Assembly (NCBI GenBank): GCA_000512085.1
Contig: ASPP01002892.1
Coordinates: forward strand, 1-28,795
Length of the DNA stretch: 28,795 bases
Origin: Reticulomyxa filosa
Lineage: Eukaryota; Foraminifera; Reticulomyxidae
Reading direction: 5' to 3'
This document shows, in pieces, positions 22,729-28,795 of the stretch. The notes under the pieces were generated by a model that ran no database searches, had not been told where the DNA came from, and saw only the letters and a list, made by a program, of their open reading frames with translations. Position 1 is the first letter of the stretch. Every line of letters starts with the position of its first letter. Both the position numbers and the translations under genes were made by a program.

Positions 22729-25484
22729 ATGTCATCCATTTCCAATAACAATAATGGATCTGGGCAAAAAATTTTGACATTTGAAAAAGACTTACGAGTG
22801 AACATTTTTTTTATTTATTTACTTTCTTTTAAGTAGAACCATTATCTCGGTATAAAAACAATCGTTTTTGTTGAAAATTTGGGCAACAACGTGAAAACTG
22901 CGTATAGCATGCCTTTACCCACTTGAGTAGGCGTTTGGAAAAAGGAGTGACGTTACTAGATGACCTGACAGCAATGTTGCGTATCCGAATCGACTCAGAA
23001 GCCGAGCTTACGAGAGGCTTACAAAAAAGTGTTGCATCGAATGAACTCTGACGCCGAAGAGACCGGGACTGTCAAAGACGCTTTGGACGCCATCAAGGCC
23101 GACATCAAAAATGAATACACTGCAAGGTAAATTCAGCCACTGTTTGACGCCGCTTTCTGAGTTCAAAATGCACATTTTTTTTGTATTAAAAAAAAGGAAC
23201 GAATATTTCAATGCATTGAGCGATGACGTGTATAAGCCATTGTTGCAATTGAAGGATCATTACGCACAAAATAACCGACGAGTTCTGAGCTATTTGCAAA
23301 AGAGAAAAAAAAAAAAGAAATGTAGGCTTGATGCAAAAAGGACAGAAAAAAAAAAAAATAGTTTGCTCAAAGTATAAAGCAAAATGTGAAATTGCTGCAC
23401 AGTGCCAAAACCAAGTGGCAAAAAACGAGAATCAAATATGAAAAAGGTTAAACTCAAACTAAACGGATGAACAGACAAATCAATAATCTTTTTTTTTTTT
23501 TTTACAAAAAAATAACGTGTTTACAGCTATTCAAGAAGCCACTGTTGCAAGCAATCAGCTATTCAATGCTCAAAACAGTGGTGTGACGTCCACACAAGTG
23601 CTCAAAGTTATTGCATATTTCTCCGTGTATAAAATATTACGTATACTCTATGTTTTAGAAAGAGGTTGGACACAAATAGACATTGAATACAATGTAAATA
23701 TGTGTACGGAAAAAAAAGATAGCGGCTAGATCCACGACGGCCACGCAAAGTCAACAACAGTGGAAAGAAAGGGATGACGAAGATCATGCAGATTGGTCTC
23801 GTGAGAATGCACGCTTCAATGAAGAATTGACAGTCATTCTGCAAGGCATGGAGGCCAATGAATTCTCAAGACTTCAAGCTGTTGGAGATTGTCTTCGCAA
23901 ATGGGCTGTGTTCACTACCAATGTTTGTGCTAATCGTAACTACGATATTCAATCTTTGGCACAAGTCATGTCTTTGGTCAAACCAGTTTTGATAACAACA
24001 TTTTTTTTTTTCCCTCCCTTCTTTCTTTCCAATATTTGTTGAGATGGTTCGTCTTTGCTGTGAATAAGGAACAAGATCTGCAAGCATTCATGGCTGAGAC
24101 ACTTGCCAAATTCCCACCAGTTCATTTTTGTTATTTGTTTGTCTTTGCTGTTGTTGTTATTAGGTCAAAGGATAGAGAGAGCAAAGAAAGTTTGTGATTT
24201 TGAAAATAATAATAATAATGTACACACACATATTGTGCATTGCGTATGTAAGTCAGTCATCAGAAAACATTAATTTGAATGTGGGTGAAGAAATGACTGC
24301 CGGCTATGACTTGGGGTCGTTCAGTCGACAGTCATTCAGCACGTCGCTGACAGCGGAAAGCAAAAGTGTGGACGGTCCGACTCTTGGCATCCATCACCTC
24401 TCTCACACCGACGTGGAAGGACACGCTGTCATCAAAACAAATCCCATTTCAAACAATAACAATCATCGATCCTCAATAACTCATTCTCTAACAGATCAAC
24501 CACAAGATAGCACAAACAGCATATCCAAACTATTCACTGGATTCAAGTTATCCAGACGGGTTCGATGATATGCTTTGCATTCTATTATGTTTTTTTATAA
24601 TTATTATTATTCGACTTTGTTGATGTGATTGAAATGGAATATTGTATAGATTTGTTTGTTTATTATTGTATGTGTGTGCTATTTGTTATTGTTAGACGTC
24701 TGAATCGTCAACAATGATCACTCACAAAATGGACGACTTGTCTTTGATTTCCAATGACAGCAATCACAGCAATAGCAATAGTACAGATAACATTGCATCA
24801 CAATTAACACAACCTGGCGTGAGTGCATTGAAAAATAAAAAAATGAAAAAGCCTCGTCGGTTGGTGTATGATCCGACTGGTGTTGTGAATGCTGAAAGGA
24901 ACGCGAGCGCGAGTGATCCTATCTCCAAGACTACGGCCGCAACCACAACAACTGGTACAAGTACAATCGCAACTATCACCACAGCCGATTCTGATTTACA
25001 CAGCTTTAGTAAATTGGTAGGACAGCCTAGACCTGCCGTGCCACCACCCAAACCTCCTCCTGTTTTGTCCCCAATACAAGATGCTCCTGAAAGCGAGGAA
25101 CGTGCTACCAGCACTCGTACCACCAATTTCACTTTTAATCTTAACGACCATGCTGATCCTGTCTGTCCTTCCACTACAAACTCTCAAGATCATCCCAATC
25201 CGATTTCACTTGTCAAAAATGACAGCATTTCTTTGCTTTTAGGTTTCGTGTGTTTCTTTCTTTGAGTGGATTAACAAATGTGAAATTAGTTGAAATTTGT
25301 TTTTTTTTTGGAATACGAATCAGAGGAAGAAGCACAAATTAGCACTCCAAGAAATATTGATCCTAGTGAAGAACAAAATCCAAGCACAACTCGAAATGTT
25401 GGAGTCCCAAGCGTCGCCAGTACACCCACATTATCTGGTGTGGACAGCCAATTTGAATGGGGTTCAAGGTCGCCACGTAGGTAA
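22729..25484 (+). CDS. F-BAR domain protein (9 exons, about 647 aa), three A-run frameshifts
   Basis: Exons are 22729-22797, 22908-23126, 23197-23446, 23527-23606, 23719-23985, 24069-24119, 24257-24559, 24696-25242 and 25324-25484. F-BAR proteins bind and curve membranes during endocytosis and actin remodelling. Residues 1-311 form the domain: HLSRRLEKGVTLLDDLTAML, GLQKVLHRMNSDAEETGTV, KYEKAIQEATVASNQLF, DWSRENARFNEELTVIL, LRKWAVFTTNVCANRNYD and EQDLQAFMAETLAKFP follow the family pattern. The tail (312-647) is Ser/Thr/Asn-rich with a proline motif (RPAVPPPKPPP) that could bind SH3 domains; no SH3 domain is seen. The frame breaks at A runs 23023-23028, 23346-23358 and 23420-23425. Removing one A from each restores continuity and makes every splice phase agree. 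This may be sequencing error, real decay or slippage. Confidence 0.8.
23023..23028 (+). other. A6 run causing +1 frameshift, F-BAR exon 2
   Basis: Upstream the frame reads RIDSEAELTRG, downstream DAEETGTVKDALDAIKAD in a different frame. Five A instead of six gives GLQKVLHRMNSDAEE, a good F-BAR match. Confidence 0.7.
23346..23358 (+). other. A13 run causing +1 frameshift, F-BAR exon 3
   Basis: With 13 A the frame ends in NSLLKV-stop. With 12 A it continues as KYKAKCEIAAQCQNQVAK, which matches F-BAR helix composition. Confidence 0.6.
23420..23425 (+). other. A6 run causing +1 frameshift, F-BAR exon 3
   Basis: With six A the frame stops after NENQI. With five A it reads VAKTRIKYEK and joins the next exon in phase as AIQEATVASNQ. 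Confidence 0.65.
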
Positions 25485-26272
25485 TCACAACGATTAATAT
25501 GTATCTTTAATTTTTTTTTTCCTTGAGGATAATACTAATATTAAAATAAAAAATGCACACCATTTTGTGATCTGAATGGAGGTGATTTTCCTTTTGGCGG
25601 TTTTGAATTGTGTTAGTTTCTTTTTTGTGTGATCTGTGCTGTTTTTGTTTTTTTAAAAAAATAATTTCACACGTCTCTTGTGTTCTCTTGATAAAAAACT
25701 TATGGTATTAATTTCGCCCTCGTCACAGAAATCATTTGGATGTTGATCAACTTTCATGTATTTTTCGTTTATAATTTTTTGGCCTTTTTTTGCAAACTAC
25801 ACGAAGGGATTATATTCTATGAGGGAAAAATTTCTTTTTAATAAATTTGGGATAGTGACATCCGAAACTTTACTTAATGCAAACTTTTACATTTGATTTG
25901 TGCAAGATTTCTTTGACGAATTAAGCCATAACAATTGTGATTTTTAATAGTATTGCTATATGTCGATTGTACAATGATATATTAGTTGCTTTATCTGTTC
26001 CAAACTGGTGCTGGTTCTTGCGTCGAAAATAGATTAAAGATACACAAAAAATTTTACATTTGTAGGAACAGTGAGATAAGCAACTAGAATGTAACACGAA
26101 AATATAGCCCATCAAAGCTAGTTTCAATAAAACAAAATTAATTAAAAAAAATAAAAAAATAAAGTACATGATTGAAATTATTACAAAATATGCAAGCATA
26201 TATTAGTAATATATTGATAGAATAATATCAACTTATTATATTTTAAGTATCAAAATAACGCATATTGTGTAG
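25485..26272. other. Intergenic, no gene seen
   Basis: AT-rich sequence downstream of the F-BAR gene. The minus-strand open frame at 25921-26199 is hydrophobic low complexity with no family signal. Nothing else is supported before the retroelement relic. Confidence 0.5.
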
Positions 26273-26670
26273 AAGGCAAATATTATGCACATTCACAAGA
26301 TTGACAAGATATCACAGTCAGCAAAAATAATAGAACGATCGAATTGTTGTCAAGTGTTGGTAAATTGATGGACAGAAGCAGCTAAATGAAATTCATGTGG
26401 TGGTTAAATGATAATAAATTATTAAATCAAACACAAGCAGGATTCCAATATTGTCATAATACATATGAGTTATTATTGAAATTGAATGAAACAATTCACA
26501 AGCAATCATATAGATCAAGAAAAAGTACATGATATCATAAATATGGAAGATTATCAATGAACGAGTTATATCATTTGGTGATGAAACAATCATTAGGCCA
26601 TTTATGAAAATTCTATACTATTTATTTCACCATTATGGTCTTTTAAAACATTTAATATTTGAAAATATTT
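26273..26670 (+). mobile_element. Decayed non-LTR retrotransposon reverse transcriptase fragment
   Basis: Three frames carry consecutive pieces of a LINE-type reverse transcriptase. KANIMHIHKIDK (26273 on) matches the W-K-x-A-x-I-x-P-I-x-K motif. RTIELLSSVGKLMD (26332 on) matches Y-R-P-I-x-L-L-S-x-x-G-K. After an in-frame TAA, WWLNDNKLLNQTQAGFQ followed by LLLKLNETIHK (26398-26500) matches the N-x-L-L-x-x-x-Q-x-G-F block. FMKILYYLFHHYG (about 26600-26640) may match the following L-x-x-K-L-x-x-Y-G segment. Frameshifts and stops show it is dead. The ends of the element are not visible. Confidence 0.6.
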
Positions 26671-26780
26671 AGCCAATTTATAATGTGAAAATGGAAAAAA
26701 TTGTTAAAAAAAATTTAAAGCAATGACAATGAAATCCACAGAAATCAAACAAATTACTTTTACAAAAAAATTTTAAAAAA

Positions 26781-28209
26781 TTACCAATAATCACAATCTA
26801 TGTCAATATTCTCATAATCTGTCGGTATATCTGACAAAACATCAAAATAATCTTTTTCTAAAAATTTCAAATCTTCACGAGCTTCAAGAAATTCTGTTTC
26901 TTCCATTTTCTCTTGAACATACCAATGAACAAAAGCTCGTTGTGAATACAGATAATCAAATTTCTCTACAATTCTTTTGTTAAACATTCGATAAATAGCA
27001 GTATTATTAGCAATAATAACAGTATTCTTGTTCCATGCACCAATATCATCTACTTCCAAGGTAGCAGCAGGGATTTGATCTAAATTCATTTTACATCCAG
27101 TTGGGCACCATTCTACCAAAGAAATTTTGTTATTTATTTTAAGCCAAATATATTCAGCGTTTGCTTCTTTAGATTTAACATCTCCACGAAAATTAAGATA
27201 AAAGGCCATATATTTGTCTTCTGCTGGATCAAAATTAGTATATTGGACAAGCCAATTGGATGGTTTAAAGCATTGATCAACAATATCTTGTAAAGTGTAT
27301 GAAATGTTGGATAAATGTGTTTTAGGTACAATTGGACTCATTCCTGTAGTCAAAAAATGTAATCGTTGAAAAGCAACCAAGGAGGTCGAATATTCATCCA
27401 GATAAACATTCAATTCTGCTCTAAATCGAAGAGAAGTAGTCATTGAAGATATCACTTTTGAAATTAAACGGTTCAAGTTATTTATGTCAGGTTTTGTAAT
27501 AAACAGCTTGTTTTGACAAAGACCATAAATAGCTTCGTTATCTAATACTAAAGATATATCAGTATGATCTATTAACCAATGTGTTGCTAGCAATGCATTG
27601 TAAGGCTCAGTAACACAAGTAGATAGTGTTGGTGATGGATATATATCAAATCCTATTTTTTCTTTTTTTTTATAATCTACTGCAAGATGTTCTAAAATCA
27701 ATGAACTCAAACCAGATCCTGTCCCTCCTCCAACGCTATGAACAATCATAAATCCCATTAAATAGTCAAAATGTTCTATTCTTTTTCGTATCTTGTCATT
27801 TACTTTGTCGATTATTTGTCCCCCAATTGAATAAAATCCCCGTGCAAAGTTATTTGCAGCATCTTCTTTTCCAGACAATAAAAACTCACGAGAAAATAAT
27901 GCTGCAAATGGTCCATTTATCACATTGTCAATTACACTAGGTTCTAAATCTATCTTTATTATTATTATTTTTTTTTTTAAATCTCTCTATTGTGTTAAAA
28001 ATATCGATTTTTTAAACTGCCAAGTTTCGTGGTATAAAATGACCATCGTTGGTTTCTTCAAAGAATACTGTGACTAAATCATCTCTTGACTTTTCATCTT
28101 TTCTTTTGCCCGTGTTATCAATATCATGTTCTGCACAATATTGCTCCCATATTGCATTTCCAAGTTGAATGCCTGCTTGACCAATTTCTATTGTTAGTAC
28201 ATCTGGCAT
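26781..28209 (-). CDS. Divergent alpha-tubulin (2 exons, 454 aa)
   Basis: Exons are 28209-28018 and 27953-26781, joined across a 64-nt GTTTAA...AAAG intron in phase 0. Alpha-tubulin pairs with beta-tubulin to build microtubules. The start MPDVLTIEIGQAGIQLGNAI, the GTP-binding GGGTGSG (139-145), NRLIS, WCPTG and the C-terminal RAFVHWYVQEKMEETEF are all alpha type. Glu251 in LDEYSTSL matches the alpha Glu254 that triggers beta-subunit GTP hydrolysis. The loop around Lys40 is altered: the usual TIGGGDD is shortened to SRDD. The tail is mildly acidic and ends DCDYW, not the usual EEY. Length is normal. Many surface residues differ from canonical alpha-tubulin, so it may be a specialised or fast-evolving isoform, as reported for foraminifera. 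Confidence 0.93.
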
Positions 28210-28527
28210 TTTCTCTAAAAATGAACAAATTTACTTTTTGTTTAAATCTTCCAAAATTGCTAGGGCAATCTTTTTGTAGTCAAAAAAACGCTTCAATTAA
28301 AGTATACGTTATTTTAAAAAAATTTATTATCATTGGACAGTATCAATTTTTTTTTTAGTTTTTTGTTCAAAAAATTAGGCATTAAAGTCCGCTTTTTACA
28401 CGTTTACTTGAAATATTGTCTGTATTTTACTTACCTTTTTTTTATATACAGTAGAAAACAAAAATGAAAACAATGAATTTCATAATTTAAATCAAATTGA
28501 AAATCTTTGATGGATAGTAAAAACAAT
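28210..28527. other. Tubulin upstream region, no gene seen
   Basis: AT-rich sequence ahead of the tubulin start; it should hold the tubulin promoter. An 11-bp sequence ATATACAGTAG at 28444-28454 recurs at 28666-28676 at the end of the transposase relic. No coding region is supported. Confidence 0.45.
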
Positions 28528-28676
28528 GATTCACCATTTAATACCACTGAAAAAATCTTTGGAACCAATTCGAAACAGAATGGAAAAAAATGGAAACAAA
28601 CATTTCTGAAACAGTAATAAAGTCGATGCCAAAGAGAATACATGAAGTTAAAAAAGCCAAAGGAGATATACAGTAG
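28528..28676 (+). mobile_element. Decayed Tc1/mariner transposase C-terminus
   Basis: DSPFNTTEKIF at 28528-28560 resembles the S-P-D-L-N-P-I-E-N-L-W block of Tc1 DDE transposases. In a second frame, 28551-28676 reads KNLWNQFETEWKKMETN and then ISETVIKSMPKRIHEVKKAKGDIQ-stop, close to the family ending (x-L-I-x-S-M-P-x-R-x-x-x-V-I-x-A-K-G). The frame switch shows decay. Directly after, TACAGTAGGTTGCAAAGAAA (28669-28688) looks like a Tc1-type terminal inverted repeat next to a TA, but no partner repeat is visible in the window. Confidence 0.6.
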
Positions 28677-28795
28677 GTTGCAAAGAAAACTGAACGCCTA
28701 AACGATATCTTATGATGATAATTGATTTTCTCAATGAAAAATCAACATTTAGACCTAATTTTTTAAAAAAAAAATATCTACAAGTCTTGTAGTTT
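28677..28795. other. Right window edge, no gene seen
   Basis: AT-rich sequence following the transposase relic; possibly the inner part of a Tc1-type terminal repeat. Nothing further can be supported. Confidence 0.4.

Noticed and set aside
25297-25497. Alternate frame of the last F-BAR exon resembling a coiled coil
   Set aside because: The frame 25324-25484 joins the previous exon in correct phase and continues the Ser/Thr/Pro-rich tail.

Overview
This is a eukaryotic nuclear window: genes are split by short introns (about 64-144 nt, a few 200-325 nt), the intergenic DNA is very AT-rich, and the products are eukaryotic (SMC1, alpha-tubulin, F-BAR, CAMK-type kinase, membrane Hsp70). The divergent alpha-tubulin, AT-rich introns and homopolymer indels would fit a rhizarian protist, perhaps a foraminiferan such as Reticulomyxa. 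That placement is inference, not proof.

Layout. 1-1187 (-): membrane-anchored SGNH/GDSL hydrolase whose 3' end lies off the left edge. 1501-3244 (-): six-exon acyl-CoA dehydrogenase ending in the peroxisomal-type tripeptide AKL. 3720-9040 (-): 14-exon cohesin ATPase SMC1 with a large charged insert in the coiled coil. 9041-10968: gene-free, with a degenerate 24-nt minisatellite. 10969-14015 (+): nine-exon secreted protein resembling DUF5054/GH38-like proteins. 15128-17662 (-): five-exon membrane-anchored CAMK-like kinase. 18028-21998 (+): eight-exon membrane-anchored Hsp70 with an unrecognised domain between the membrane segment and the ATPase. 22729-25484 (+): nine-exon F-BAR protein with three one-base A-run frameshifts. 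26273-26670 (+): decayed non-LTR reverse transcriptase. 26781-28209 (-): two-exon divergent alpha-tubulin. 28528-28676 (+): decayed Tc1/mariner transposase C-terminus.

I built the exon models by joining frames at GT..AG sites so that phases agree and the protein stays continuous with its family. 47 introns were placed this way, one of them (the first Hsp70 intron) with ambiguous ends. More than half have T at donor position +3, which is unusual. No operon-like logic is expected here. The one arrangement that suggests co-regulation is the kinase and the membrane Hsp70, which diverge from a 365-bp gap; both proteins carry a membrane anchor.
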